A stretch of DNA of 56,249 nucleotides from Halopseudomonas aestusnigri (GCF_002197985.1 NZ_NBYK01000011.1:1-56249), one strand, 5' to 3'. Shown: positions 8,532 to 17,786, counted from the stretch's first letter. Program-made: numbers and translations. The notes: generated from the letters alone by a model not told the origin.

Positions 8532-9512
8532 TCAGGACCCGGCTGGCGGTGGTGTAACGGCAAGGCGGCGCAGGCGCCGCTGCCGAATACTGTTCATCAG
8601 GCTTGGTGCCAGCGCAATCAATGCCGAGCCTGCAACCACCATCAGTGCGCCCAGATAGGCGAGGCTGTTGAGAATCTCAGGCTCGATCACCCCCGGCCAG
8701 AGCATGGCCCCAAGGGCTACCAGCGAGAAGGTAAACAGCGGCGTAGTGGTCACAGTCGCGCTCACCCGAGAGGCCTCCCAATGCGCCAGCGCCTCGGCAA
8801 AGGCACCGTAGGCGACCAGCGTATTGAGACAGCAGCCCAGCAGCAGCCAGCCTTGCAGAGGAGTGAGGCTGAGCACCTGGGTTGGTGTAGCAAGCGGCGT
8901 GATCAGCGCAGCGCACGAGAGGTAGATGACCATCATCACCGATACCGACGACCAGACCGTCAGCAGCTGCTTCTGGGCCAGGCCGTAAAGCGCCCAACTG
9001 AAAGCCGAGGCAATGGCGATCAGGATACCCAGGGTGTAGCTGCTCATCTGCGTCATTAACTCAACCAGTCGCTGATTGAAGAACAGCGCAAATCCCGGCA
9101 ACAGGACGACCAGCCCGAGTACCTGGCCGACCCCGAAACGCTCGCGAAAAACCAGCATGCTGCCCAGCATCAACATCACCGGAGCGGTCTGGATTATCAG
9201 TTGCATGGTGCCGGCCGACAGCCGGTTGAGCGCCATCAGATAGAGCACGTAGTTGAACGCCAGACCCAGCATGGCGATAACCAGCAACCCCCGATTGCGC
9301 GTCGACAGCGCACGAATCGAGGGCAGTTTGCGTTTGGCGGCCAGCCAGATCAGAAGCACCAGACCGGCACTCAACAGGCGATACCAGGTCACGGTATAGG
9401 GGTCCATGACCTTGAGCACTTCCTTGAGCATGATCGGCAGCACACCCCAGAGCAGAGTGGTGGTTAACGCCAACAGGAATCCGTACAGCCAACGGCCGGA
9501 TGAAACATGCAT
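8532..9512 (-). CDS. EamA-family (DMT superfamily) transporter
   Basis: 326-residue inner-membrane protein with about ten predicted membrane helices in two EamA repeats (about residues 8-145 and 160-300). The opening segment TTTLLWGVLPIMLKEVLKVMDP and the WYRLL motif are typical of drug/metabolite transporters. The substrate cannot be told; relatives export amino acids, metabolites or drugs. The start ATG at 9512 places the first helix about 10 residues in. The last 25 residues are basic and probably cytoplasmic. It appears to be a single-gene unit; the HPP gene upstream ends about 100 bp away on the same strand. Confidence 0.85.
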   Translation of the reverse strand: MHVSSGRWLYGFLLALTTTLLWGVLPIMLKEVLKVMDPYTVTWYRLLSAGLVLLIWLAAKRKLPSIRALSTRNRGLLVIAMLGLAFNYVLYLMALNRLSAGTMQLIIQTAPVMLMLGSMLVFRERFGVGQVLGLVVLLPGFALFFNQRLVELMTQMSSYTLGILIAIASAFSWALYGLAQKQLLTVWSSVSVMMVIYLSCAALITPLATPTQVLSLTPLQGWLLLGCCLNTLVAYGAFAEALAHWEASRVSATVTTTPLFTFSLVALGAMLWPGVIEPEILNSLAYLGALMVVAGSALIALAPSLMNSIRQRRLRRLAVTPPPAGS

Positions 9513-9614
9513 GCTGCAAACTCGGAAAGCAAAGGGAGGGAACGCTATTCTAGAAAGCCGCCTCGCATCGCAACAGAGACAGTTTCAGCTGGCTTGTACC
9601 CGTAACTGTACCGG

Positions 9615-10571
9615 TCAGACCTCGGCTGCAGGCTGGGCGTCGGTGACCCGGTGCCACTGGTGCCCGCGCTCGTCCGGCGCCACCCTGTAGCGCGCCCAGC
9701 GGACAAACTCGCTGACCCGGCAGATGCCATTGCCACCCTCGCCTGCACCCTTGATGATGCGGTAACGCACGCGGCCGGCGCGCCCCGGCCGGCTGACCAC
9801 CTGCAGCACCTCGCGTACCGACCAGTTCCGACCCGGCAAGCCGTTGCTGTAGAAGCCACCCGGCTCCAGGTCGGCCGCAGTCACACCCTTGCTCTGCGCG
9901 TTGGCGTTGGCCAGCTCGACAAGTCGCAGCAGATCGTTGAAGTCGATATCCATGTAGGCGTTCATTTGCTTGAGCGCATGCTCGAAATCTTCCGGCGCGA
10001 TACCCGGCGCCCGGCCTATGGCATGCCGCGTCAACGGCAACGGGTAGCGCCGACTGGTGAACAGACTGTTGAACAGCACGGCAAACAGCACAATAACCAG
10101 TACATCAAGCAAGATCGGATAGAGCACGAAACTGAAGCCCGCATCGACAATCTGCGGCCCGCCCAGCACCACAATCATGGCGGTTGCGCTGCCCGGCGGA
10201 TGCAGGCAGCGGGCATACATCATGATGATGACGCTACCCCCCACAGCCAGGGCCGCGAGCCAGAACCCGGAAGGCAACCACTGCACACAGGCCACCCCGA
10301 ACAGCGCAGACAGCACATGGCCGCCAATGACCGACCAGGGTTGCGACAGGGTGCCGTGGGGCATAGCGAACACCAGCACCGCACTGGCGCCCATCGAGCC
10401 AGTCACCCACAGCGCACTCTCTGCGCTCATCACCAGATGGGTAATCCAGTACAGCAGAATCAGCGCCAAGGTGGTGCCCAGCGCCGAGATCAGCTTTTCC
10501 TGATGGGTGGTACTGTCCGGGCGCCAACCGAGGAATCTGAGCCACCGGCGCAACCACCGCACACGAATCAC
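9615..10571 (-). CDS. HPP-family integral membrane protein with a C-terminal extension
   Basis: 318-residue protein. Residues 30-170 contain four to five membrane helices and the family signature HPPGSATA (HPP at about 124-126); HPP proteins have been linked to nitrite transport in plastids and cyanobacteria. Residues 190-318 form a soluble tail. Its beginning (EDFEHALKQMNAYMDIDFNDLLRL) resembles the linker that precedes CBS domains in other HPP proteins, but I do not recognise CBS repeats after it. The start is taken as GTG at 10571, preceded by GGGGGA nine bases upstream. An open frame extends further to 10727 but would overlap the divergent dehydratase gene and has no membrane-protein character. 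Confidence 0.72.
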   Translation of the reverse strand: MIRVRWLRRWLRFLGWRPDSTTHQEKLISALGTTLALILLYWITHLVMSAESALWVTGSMGASAVLVFAMPHGTLSQPWSVIGGHVLSALFGVACVQWLPSGFWLAALAVGGSVIIMMYARCLHPPGSATAMIVVLGGPQIVDAGFSFVLYPILLDVLVIVLFAVLFNSLFTSRRYPLPLTRHAIGRAPGIAPEDFEHALKQMNAYMDIDFNDLLRLVELANANAQSKGVTAADLEPGGFYSNGLPGRNWSVREVLQVVSRPGRAGRVRYRIIKGAGEGGNGICRVSEFVRWARYRVAPDERGHQWHRVTDAQPAAEV

Positions 10572-10675
10572 CTGTCCGAATCCCCCAATTTTGTCACCAT
10601 GCGCAAGATGATAGCGCGTTCCGCCCAACCGCGAACTGCTAAGCTGCCTGAGAAACCCTCTGCTGGAGCACAAAC

Positions 10676-11026
10676 ATGCACGACCTGGCCGAACGAGAAT
10701 TGGCATCGGCGGATAACGCCAGCGCACTGGTGCAGGAGCAGATTCTGGCCCTGCTCGCCGCCCTCCCCGACTGGGAGCTGAACTGTGTCGAGGGCATTCA
10801 CCGCATTGAGCGAGTCTACCCCTTTGCCGACTTCGCCAGTGCCCTGGCGTTCGCCAACCGGGTCGGCGCTTTGGCAGAGGAACAGGATCATCACCCGGCC
10901 CTGCTGCTCGAGTGGGGGCGGGTCACCACCAGTTGGTGGAGTCACTCGCTGGGCGGGGTGCACATGAATGACCTGATCATGGCAGCGCGCACCGAGCGGC
11001 TATTCCAGAGCGGTGAGTCCCGCTGA
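10676..11026 (+). CDS. Pterin-4a-carbinolamine dehydratase
   Basis: 116-residue enzyme that dehydrates 4a-hydroxytetrahydropterin, regenerating the pterin cofactor used by aromatic amino acid hydroxylases. The family motif is visible at residues 68-98: EEQDHHPALLLEWGRV, then WWSH and the GVHMND segment, giving the conserved His-His-Pro, aromatic, Trp-His and Asp positions. Length is normal. GGAG lies seven bases before the ATG. No phenylalanine hydroxylase gene is adjacent, so it is not the usual phhA-phhB pair and may have a general role. It is divergent from the HPP gene. Confidence 0.9.
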   Translation: MHDLAERELASADNASALVQEQILALLAALPDWELNCVEGIHRIERVYPFADFASALAFANRVGALAEEQDHHPALLLEWGRVTTSWWSHSLGGVHMNDLIMAARTERLFQSGESR

Positions 11027-11239
11027 GGGCGATTGGCGACATCACCGCGTGCGCTTGTAGCCATTTTGTCTAACACAATTCCACGCCGGGCCGGAACACC
11101 CGGGCATCGCGTGCTATAAAAAAAACAGGCACTATTTATCGCTACCGCGATCCGTTTTGCGGCCTCCCGTCCAACCAGACCATGCGCCGCCTGATACCCA
11201 CAAGGTATTCATGCTAATAAAAACAAGAAGGCATATGCC

Positions 11240-11329
11240 ATGAAATCGCTGCTCAAACCCAAATGGTCCACCGTTGCGCTGGTTGTCCTGGCTACCTGGC
11301 TGCTGCTGATTCTGCCCAATATGGGGTAA
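11240..11329 (+). CDS. Putative 29-residue single-span membrane micro-protein
   Basis: A 29-codon open frame: MKSLLKPKWSTVAL, then a hydrophobic run VVLATWLLLILP, ending NMG. It looks like a one-helix inner-membrane protein with a basic cytoplasmic N-terminus (positive-inside). AAGAAGG lies eight bases before the ATG. It sits alone between the pterin dehydratase gene and mnmC, 51 bp before the mnmC start. I do not recognise the family; subunits of comparable size such as KdpF or CydX differ in sequence. Support is the ribosome-binding site, the composition and the spacing; expression is unproven. Confidence 0.5.
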   Translation: MKSLLKPKWSTVALVVLATWLLLILPNMG

Positions 11330-11380
11330 CGGCGGTCAGCACGGTACAATAACCGGGAACCCTGTATCCCCGGAGCCCGC

Positions 11381-13387
11381 GTGAGCGCACCTACTGTCGA
11401 GTCTGCCGACCTGGTCTGGATGGAAGGCGACCAGCCCTTCTCCAGTCGCTTTGATGATGTCTATTTTTCCCGCGACAGCGGCCTGGAAGAAACCCGGCAC
11501 GTCTTTTTGACCCACAACCGGCTGGCAGAGCGCTGGCATGCGATGGCCGCTGGCGAGCATTTCTGCATCGCGGAAACCGGGTTCGGCACCGGACTTAACT
11601 TTCTCGCCGCCTGGCAGCTGTGGCAGGCCAGCGCGCCCGACGATACCTGTCTGCACTTCGTCAGCACGGAAAAATACCCGCTCGCGCGCACGGACCTGCA
11701 ACGCGCCCTGGCCATCTGGTCAGAGCTGGCAGACCTGAGTGCCGAATTGCTGGATCAATATCAGGATCTGACGCCCGGCTGGCAGCACTTTTCCTTTGCC
11801 GGTGGACGCGTCACCCTGACCCTGCTGATTGGCGATCTGTTCGATACCCTGCCGGAGTTGGACGCTCCCGTTGACGCCTGGTTTCTCGACGGGTTTGCCC
11901 CGGCACGCAATCCGGATATGTGGCAGCCGGCGCTGTATCAACGCATGGCGGAGCTGTCACGGCCGGGCGCCACGGTCGCGACCTTTACCAGCGTCGGTGA
12001 TGTGCGCCGGGGGCTGATCGCTGCCGGCTTCGACATGCGCAAGGTCAAGGGTTTTGGTCGCAAACGCGAGATGCTCTGCGGTCAGTTGCAGCAGCCGCCA
12101 GCGCAACCCTGGCGAGCCCCCTGGTATGCTCGACCGGAAAAGACATGCAAACGCTCGGCGATCATCATCGGCGCTGGTCTGGCTGGCTGCAGCACCGCCC
12201 ACGCCCTCGCTCGCCGCGGTTGGCAGGTGCAGGTTATCGAGCGTTTGCCCGACGTCGCGGGTGCCGCCTCCGGCAATCCGCAGGGCATTCTCTACTGCAA
12301 GCTATCGCCCCACCATCCGCCGCTGTCGCGGTTTATTCAAAGCGCCTATCAGTACAGCCTGCGCTTGCTGCAGCGCGAACTGAAACAGGGCGAAGGGCGC
12401 TGGCATGCCTGCGGCGTCCTGCAGCTGGGCACGGACGACAAGGAACAGCGCCGCCAGCAGGGTTTGGCAAGCCAGGGCTATCCCGCCAGTTTCCTGCAGG
12501 CAGTCGATGCCCGCCAGGCCAGCGCACTGGCCGGCGTGGAGATCAGCAGTCCCGGCCTGTTCTTCCCCGCAGGCGGCTGGGTCAGTCCGCCCACCCTGTG
12601 CCGGCAGTTGCTTGAGCACCCCAATATCGAGGTCAGAACCACCACTGCCGTCGCCGATCTGCGCCACGACGGCAGCCAGTGGCAGTTACTGAACGAACAG
12701 GGCGATTGCCTCGCTGCCAGCGGCACCGTGATCATCTGCGGCGCCCACGAGACCGCCCGCTTCGCCCAGACCCGCCATCTGTCGCTGAAACCGATCCGCG
12801 GCCAGATCACCCATCTGCCGGCCGACGCACACAGTAGCAGACTGAAGACGGTTCTCTGCGCTGATGGCTATGTATCGCCGGCAAGGCAAGACGAGCATCA
12901 CCTTGGGGCAAGCTTTCGCTTTGACCGCCTCGATCTGACGCCCAGCGAAGAGGAAAACCGCCATAACCTGGAGCTACTGCAGAGCCTGTCGCCTGAACTA
13001 CACCGGCACTTCAGCGTGACAGCGCCGCAGGGCGCACGTGTCGGCTTGCGCTGCACTGCCCCGGACTACCTGCCGCTGCTGGGGCCAGTGCTGACCCCCG
13101 ACGCATTCCTTGACCAGTACGCGGTTCTGGGCAAGGACGCTTCGCAGCAACCAACTGCCCCCGCGCCCTGGCAGCCCGGGCTGTACGTCAACACCGCACA
13201 CGGATCACGCGGCCTGATCAGCGCCCCACTCAGTGGTGAGTTGCTGGCAGCCTGGCTTGGTGACGAGCCACTGCCGCTGCCGCGGGACCTTGCTGAAGCC
13301 GTGCACCCCTCCCGTTTTCTGCTGCGTCAGTTGGTCAGGGGCAACGCCTCCAGCAACAAGATATCGACGCAGGGCCAGCGGCGATAA
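11381..13387 (+). CDS. mnmC: Bifunctional tRNA mnm5s2U34 biosynthesis protein MnmC
   Basis: 668-residue fusion enzyme that completes the mnm5(s2)U modification at tRNA wobble position 34. The N-terminal half (about residues 1-240) is the SAM-dependent methyltransferase domain, with GFGTGLNFLAAW near residue 67 and WFLDGFAPARNPDMW near 168. The C-terminal half (from about 257) is the FAD-dependent oxidase, with the dinucleotide-binding motif IIIGAGLAGCSTAHALARRG at about 260. It begins with GTG at 11381, five bases after GGAG. Domain order and length match the full fused form in gammaproteobacteria. The hybrid kinase gene follows 80 bp downstream. Confidence 0.95.
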   Translation: MSAPTVESADLVWMEGDQPFSSRFDDVYFSRDSGLEETRHVFLTHNRLAERWHAMAAGEHFCIAETGFGTGLNFLAAWQLWQASAPDDTCLHFVSTEKYPLARTDLQRALAIWSELADLSAELLDQYQDLTPGWQHFSFAGGRVTLTLLIGDLFDTLPELDAPVDAWFLDGFAPARNPDMWQPALYQRMAELSRPGATVATFTSVGDVRRGLIAAGFDMRKVKGFGRKREMLCGQLQQPPAQPWRAPWYARPEKTCKRSAIIIGAGLAGCSTAHALARRGWQVQVIERLPDVAGAASGNPQGILYCKLSPHHPPLSRFIQSAYQYSLRLLQRELKQGEGRWHACGVLQLGTDDKEQRRQQGLASQGYPASFLQAVDARQASALAGVEISSPGLFFPAGGWVSPPTLCRQLLEHPNIEVRTTTAVADLRHDGSQWQLLNEQGDCLAASGTVIICGAHETARFAQTRHLSLKPIRGQITHLPADAHSSRLKTVLCADGYVSPARQDEHHLGASFRFDRLDLTPSEEENRHNLELLQSLSPELHRHFSVTAPQGARVGLRCTAPDYLPLLGPVLTPDAFLDQYAVLGKDASQQPTAPAPWQPGLYVNTAHGSRGLISAPLSGELLAAWLGDEPLPLPRDLAEAVHPSRFLLRQLVRGNASSNKISTQGQRR

Positions 13388-13467
13388 TGACCCTGTGCTA
13401 GCATTCGGATAGATCAAAACAAATAACAAAAGATCACACGCTGGTGGTCTAGCCGAGTGCACTCTGT

Positions 13468-16218
13468 ATGCGTTTGTGCCGCGTTCTTATACTGTGCTGG
13501 GTTGCGCTGGGCATGGCCTTCTCGTCCTGCTCGGCGTTCGCTCAGGTTAGTCACCAACTGGCTGAAAGCGTCGATATCAGCAACCTGCATGCTCGCCTGT
13601 CGCTCGGACAGCATTTGCTGCTCCTTGAAGACCCGCAAGGCAGCCTGACCATCGAGCAACTGCAAGGCGGCAGCGTTCAGCCCTGGCGGCCGATCAGCGG
13701 TCAGCATATCAATGAGGGCAAGGACTCATCAGTCTGGTGGGTTCATTTTGCCCTGCGCAACACTCTGACTACCCCCATCGAAGGGGTAGTGGAAATCGAG
13801 TATCCACTACTGGACAACCTGACACTGTACCAACTGCGCCCCGGGGCGGCCCCACTGATACAGCAGGGTGGTGACCACCTGCCGCCCAGTGCGCGCGCAG
13901 TTGCCGTCAGCAACCACTGGTTTCCGGTAACACTGGCGCCGGGAGAAACCCGCTTCTACCTGCGCGTTGACACCACCAGTACCGTGTTCGTCCCGCTCTA
14001 CTTCTCCAGTTGGCCAGCCAGCAGCGCGCAGCTGGAGACCAGCATGCTGGGTGCAGGACTGTTCTACGGCATTCTGCTGGGGCTCTTTGCCTATAATCTC
14101 TTCCTGCAGCTGTCGCTGCGCGAGGCAACCTATGCCTGGTATCTGGCCCATATCCTGAGCATCTTGCTGTTCATGGCCACCTTTGATGGCCTGCTGTGGA
14201 AATGGATTGACGCCAGCATTACGGTGCAGACCCTGGCCATCTATACGCTGATGTTCATTCATTGCGCCGTGTCGACCCAGTTCAGTCGGCACTATCTGCA
14301 CACCCGCGAGCAATTCCCGCGTTTGGATCGGATACTGCGCGTAAAAATTCTGATCGTGCTGGCCGCGATGGTGGTGATCCCTGTATTCAGCACCGCCCTC
14401 TACAACAACATGGCCAGCCTGTTTGTATTGGTCAGTTCGATGATTCTGCTTGGCACCGGTATTTATGTCTGGCGCAAGGGTTTCCGTTACGGCGCCCACT
14501 ACACCTTGGCCTGGGGCTTTCTGCTCTGCTCGCTGATCCTCTCGACCGCGGGCTCGCTGGGTGTCGAGCTGCTCGGCGCCGGCTACGGAACACACTGGGT
14601 GAAGTTCGGCATGTGCGCGGAAATGATCATTCTCTCGCTGGGACTGGCCGACCGCATCAACGCCCTCAAAGAGGCACGCTACCGGGCAGACGAGGAAACC
14701 AGGCAAGCACGTCTGGAAACCCTGGCGCAGAGCCGCTTTCTGGCACGCATGAGTCACGAAATCCGCACCCCGATGAATGGGGTTCTCGGCATGCTGCAGC
14801 TATTGTTGGAAACCCGCCTGGATAATCAGCAGCGATTCTATCTGGACACTATCAGCAAGTCCGGCCAAACGCTGCTGACGGTCATCAACGACATCCTCGA
14901 ATTCGCGCGCCTGGAATCCGGGCAGGTCAAGCTGGAAACCCTCGCCTTCGACCCGGAAGCCCTGGTGTCGGAAACGGCAGGCCTGTTCACCGCACAGACA
15001 CTGGAGAAACACATTGGGCTGTATTGCAGCGTATCACCGGCACTGCCCGAGCAGTTGATTGGCGACCCTACCCGACTCAAGCAGGTATTGATGAACCTGC
15101 TCAGCAATGCATTCAAGTTCACCAGCAAGGGGCATGTCAGCGTCGAAGTCAGCGGCGTGCCGAGCGATCGAGGGAACGGGCAGTGGGATATCCGCTTCGA
15201 TATCAGGGATACCGGCATCGGCATAGCACGTGACGCGCAGGCAGGCCTGTTCGACTCCTTCACCCAAGCCGACAGCAGTACCACAAGGCGCTATGGCGGA
15301 ACCGGCCTCGGTCTGGCAATCAGCCAGGAGCTGGTGCGCTTGATGGGGGGCACCATCACGCTGGAGAGTGACAAGGATCAGGGAACCTGCATGTCGCTTT
15401 CACTGCCGATGCAGAGCGCTGGCGCAGCTCCGGACAAGCCACCCGCAGGTATCGCCGCCATTGTGACCCGTCATGTGGCAGCCCGCCCGCATTATCAGAC
15501 CCAGCTCGCACGACTGGGCTACCAGGTCGAGCCCCCCGACGGTGAGGCTTGCGGCCAACAGGCTGCACTGGTGCTGCTCGACGCCCAGGACATACCGACC
15601 GACCGCCTCCAGCAACTGCTACATCACTACGAACAGGAGAGCACTCCGATCCTGCTGCTGCGGGCAGCCGACGATCATCGTCAGCTAGCCTGGCACGGCC
15701 AGGTGCTGGAGCAGAGCCTGCCGCTACTTCCGGGGCAATTGCAGAAGGCGCTGGCGCTGCTGCTCAATAGCAACCCGCCGCTGGATCAACTGACCGAGCG
15801 CCCGGTCAGCGAGCAGTGGCGTGGACGCGGGCATCTGCTGATTGCCGAAGACAACCAGGTCAATCAACTGGTGGTAAAGACGCTGCTGGAGAAAGCGGGT
15901 TACAGCCTGGAACTGACCGAAAATGGCGCAGATGCCCTGCGCCTCTACCGGGAGGACCCGGAACGCTACGATCTCATCCTGATGGACTGCGAAATGCCCC
16001 AGATGGACGGATTTGAGGCAACCCGGCGGATACGCGCCCATGAGCAGCGGGAGCATCTGCCACGCACGCCGATTGTCGCTCTGACCGCCCATGTACTCGA
16101 CACTCATCGCCTGGAGGGCATGACCGCCGGCATGGACGACTACCTGCCCAAACCCGTCGACAGCGAACAGCTGTATGCCAGTCTGCAGCGACTGATCAGG
16201 AGCCGAGCAATCCCATGA
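13468..16218 (+). CDS. Hybrid sensor histidine kinase with 7TMR-DISM input and receiver output
   Basis: 916-residue membrane signalling protein. It has a signal peptide (residues 1-25), a periplasmic 7TMR-DISMED2 carbohydrate-binding-like domain (about 30-170), seven membrane helices (about 185-390), a HisKA domain with the H-box MSHEIRTPMNG (phospho-His about 430), and HATPase_c (N-box near 538, DTGIGIA near 581, GGTGLGLAI near 610). A poorly conserved segment at 650-775 looks like a decayed receiver. A genuine receiver follows at about 788-910, with the phospho-acceptor Asp840 in LMDCEMPQMDG and a KP motif near the end. There is no Hpt domain, so a separate phosphotransfer protein is needed. 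The architecture recalls the RetS/LadS class of Pseudomonas biofilm regulators, but one receiver and overall similarity do not identify it as either. The 3' end overlaps the convergent TSUP gene by 23 bp. Confidence 0.88.
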   Translation: MRLCRVLILCWVALGMAFSSCSAFAQVSHQLAESVDISNLHARLSLGQHLLLLEDPQGSLTIEQLQGGSVQPWRPISGQHINEGKDSSVWWVHFALRNTLTTPIEGVVEIEYPLLDNLTLYQLRPGAAPLIQQGGDHLPPSARAVAVSNHWFPVTLAPGETRFYLRVDTTSTVFVPLYFSSWPASSAQLETSMLGAGLFYGILLGLFAYNLFLQLSLREATYAWYLAHILSILLFMATFDGLLWKWIDASITVQTLAIYTLMFIHCAVSTQFSRHYLHTREQFPRLDRILRVKILIVLAAMVVIPVFSTALYNNMASLFVLVSSMILLGTGIYVWRKGFRYGAHYTLAWGFLLCSLILSTAGSLGVELLGAGYGTHWVKFGMCAEMIILSLGLADRINALKEARYRADEETRQARLETLAQSRFLARMSHEIRTPMNGVLGMLQLLLETRLDNQQRFYLDTISKSGQTLLTVINDILEFARLESGQVKLETLAFDPEALVSETAGLFTAQTLEKHIGLYCSVSPALPEQLIGDPTRLKQVLMNLLSNAFKFTSKGHVSVEVSGVPSDRGNGQWDIRFDIRDTGIGIARDAQAGLFDSFTQADSSTTRRYGGTGLGLAISQELVRLMGGTITLESDKDQGTCMSLSLPMQSAGAAPDKPPAGIAAIVTRHVAARPHYQTQLARLGYQVEPPDGEACGQQAALVLLDAQDIPTDRLQQLLHHYEQESTPILLLRAADDHRQLAWHGQVLEQSLPLLPGQLQKALALLLNSNPPLDQLTERPVSEQWRGRGHLLIAEDNQVNQLVVKTLLEKAGYSLELTENGADALRLYREDPERYDLILMDCEMPQMDGFEATRRIRAHEQREHLPRTPIVALTAHVLDTHRLEGMTAGMDDYLPKPVDSEQLYASLQRLIRSRAIP

Positions 16219-16954
16219 CGCCTTCGACCAGCAGCTTGCCACCGGTTAACAGCAGAAACAGGTAACACAACCGATAAATCAGTTGCTCATTGCTGCGTTG
16301 CAGCATCCAGAACCCGAGTTTGACGCCGATCGGAGCCAACGGCATCAGCGCCAGCGACGTCAGAAGGTTCTCAGTGGAAAATTGCCCGAGATAAACATAG
16401 GCAGGGACCTTTACCCAGTTGACCAGGGTAAAGAACACGGCCAGCGTGCCCATCAGCACCGTTTTCTCCAGCCGCTGAGGCAGCATGTACACATTGATCG
16501 GCGGCCCGCCGGCATGGATGCCGAAGCTGGTAAAACCGGAAACAAGCCCCCAGAACCGCCCCCGCCAGACACTGGCAGGACGCGCCAGCGTCTGATCACG
16601 GCGCAACCAGGCGTTTAGCACAAAAAGGACGGCGATGGTGCCAATGAGCAGGCGGATATGCTGCTCGTTGAGCACCCGAAACGAGAGCGCACCGAGCGCA
16701 ACGCCGACCATTGCAGCAGGCAGAATGATACGCAGGTTGGTCTTGTCCCAGCGCCCGCGGAACGTACGAATGGCAACCAGATCCATTGCGCAGAGAATCG
16801 GCAGCAGGATCGCTGCCGCCTTCTGTGGCGACACCACCATGGCCATCAAGGGCACGGAGAGAATGGCAATATTTCCGCCAAAACCGCCCTTGGCGATGCC
16901 ATACAGCAGCACCGCGGGCACGGCACAAAAATAGAACAGCGGGTCGTCGATCAT
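16196..16954 (-). CDS. TSUP (TauE/SafE) family membrane permease
   Basis: 252-residue inner-membrane protein with about eight hydrophobic helices. The N-terminal motif GIAKGGFGGNIAILSVPLMA and the central GFTSFGIHAGGPPINVYMLP are the two family repeats. TSUP proteins move sulfur-containing or organic anions such as sulfite, sulfoacetate or taurine breakdown products; the substrate is not evident here. The start ATG at 16954 places the first helix near residue 8. Its 3' end lies inside the end of the hybrid kinase gene on the other strand. No sulfur-metabolism gene is nearby. Confidence 0.87.
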   Translation of the reverse strand: MIDDPLFYFCAVPAVLLYGIAKGGFGGNIAILSVPLMAMVVSPQKAAAILLPILCAMDLVAIRTFRGRWDKTNLRIILPAAMVGVALGALSFRVLNEQHIRLLIGTIAVLFVLNAWLRRDQTLARPASVWRGRFWGLVSGFTSFGIHAGGPPINVYMLPQRLEKTVLMGTLAVFFTLVNWVKVPAYVYLGQFSTENLLTSLALMPLAPIGVKLGFWMLQRSNEQLIYRLCYLFLLLTGGKLLVEGVMGLLGS

Positions 16955-17024
16955 CGTCCGGTCAATACCCTCTTAAAGGGCGCGAGTGTAACATTGCCCC
17001 CACCGTCAGCAGAGAAACCGGCGC

Positions 17025-17264
17025 ATGTTGATTCCCTATCAGTTGTTGGAACCAGAAACCCTTGATGCACTGCTGGAAGACTTTGTCACCCGCGATGGAA
17101 CCGACAATGGCGACGACAGCAGCCTTGAGGTGCGGGTTGCCCAGGTAAGACGCCTGCTGGAACGCAAGGAGGTGGTCATCGTATTCCACCCCGATACCGG
17201 TGATACCAGCCTGGCCCACCGCCACAGCGTGCCGCCCGAACTGCTGGAGGCGTTTCTCGAGTAA
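17025..17264 (+). CDS. YheU family protein (UPF0270)
   Basis: 79-residue acidic cytoplasmic protein of the YheU/UPF0270 family. It begins MLIPYQLLEPETLDALLEDF and contains the usual core VAQVRRLLERKEVVIVFHPDTG, ending EAFLE. Full family length. The function is unknown even in E. coli. It is divergent from the TSUP gene, with 70 bp between starts, and stands alone. Confidence 0.88.
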   Translation: MLIPYQLLEPETLDALLEDFVTRDGTDNGDDSSLEVRVAQVRRLLERKEVVIVFHPDTGDTSLAHRHSVPPELLEAFLE

Positions 17265-17480
17265 CCGCAGCAAAACAGTCTGCGCTGAGCGGCGTGTGAC
17301 ATATCAGCGCATAGCAACCGCCGGAAAGCACCGGAAAAACCACGTCGAGCGAGCTATTTCGCGGCCTTCAGGTCCAAGCGGCGAGCTGATGACGATGCCC
17401 GGATGCATGCGCGAGCGCTTGGAGACCGGCCAGTGAGCGGCTACCATAGGGGCTTCCCCATGCAGGCATGCGAGGTAGAG

Positions 17481-17786
17481 ATGAAACAGTTAGTTGTACT
17501 GGGCCTCAGCGGCCTGCTTGGTCTGGGCAGCCTCACTGCTCAGGCATGTACCCCGGAAGAGGCGATTGCCAAAGGCGAGCTTCTGGCGCAGATGATCTAC
17601 GATCGCACCAAGGACCAGCCGGGCATGGCCGAAGAGCTCAATGCACGCCTCAAGGCGCTGCAAGAGCAGGATCCGGCCAACGGCCGCTACGACTCCTGCC
17701 AGGGCTACCAGCGCATCATTGACGAGCTGGAAGGCCGCGCCCCAGCCGACACACCTGCCGAGGCGCCCGCCGAAAGCAATCAGTAA
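17481..17786 (+). CDS. Small exported protein of unknown function
   Basis: 101-residue protein with a signal peptide (MKQLVVLGLSGLLGLGSL, cleavage after TAQA before Cys23). The mature part is about 78 residues, mostly helical and acidic, with two cysteines (Cys23 and one in YDSCQGYQ) that could form a disulfide, and a Pro/Ala/Glu-rich tail. The residues before Cys23 do not fit a strict lipobox, so a soluble periplasmic protein is more likely than a lipoprotein. The start at 17481 has GAGG five bases before it; longer in-frame starts add a non-signal sequence. I do not recognise a characterised family. The stop codon lies within an inverted repeat that appears to belong to the pirin gene. Confidence 0.7.
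   Translation: MKQLVVLGLSGLLGLGSLTAQACTPEEAIAKGELLAQMIYDRTKDQPGMAEELNARLKALQEQDPANGRYDSCQGYQRIIDELEGRAPADTPAEAPAESNQ

Noticed and set aside
10572-10727. Longer N-terminus for the HPP protein
   Set aside because: The extension is basic, lacks similarity and would overlap the divergent dehydratase start; the GTG at 10571 has a better ribosome-binding site.
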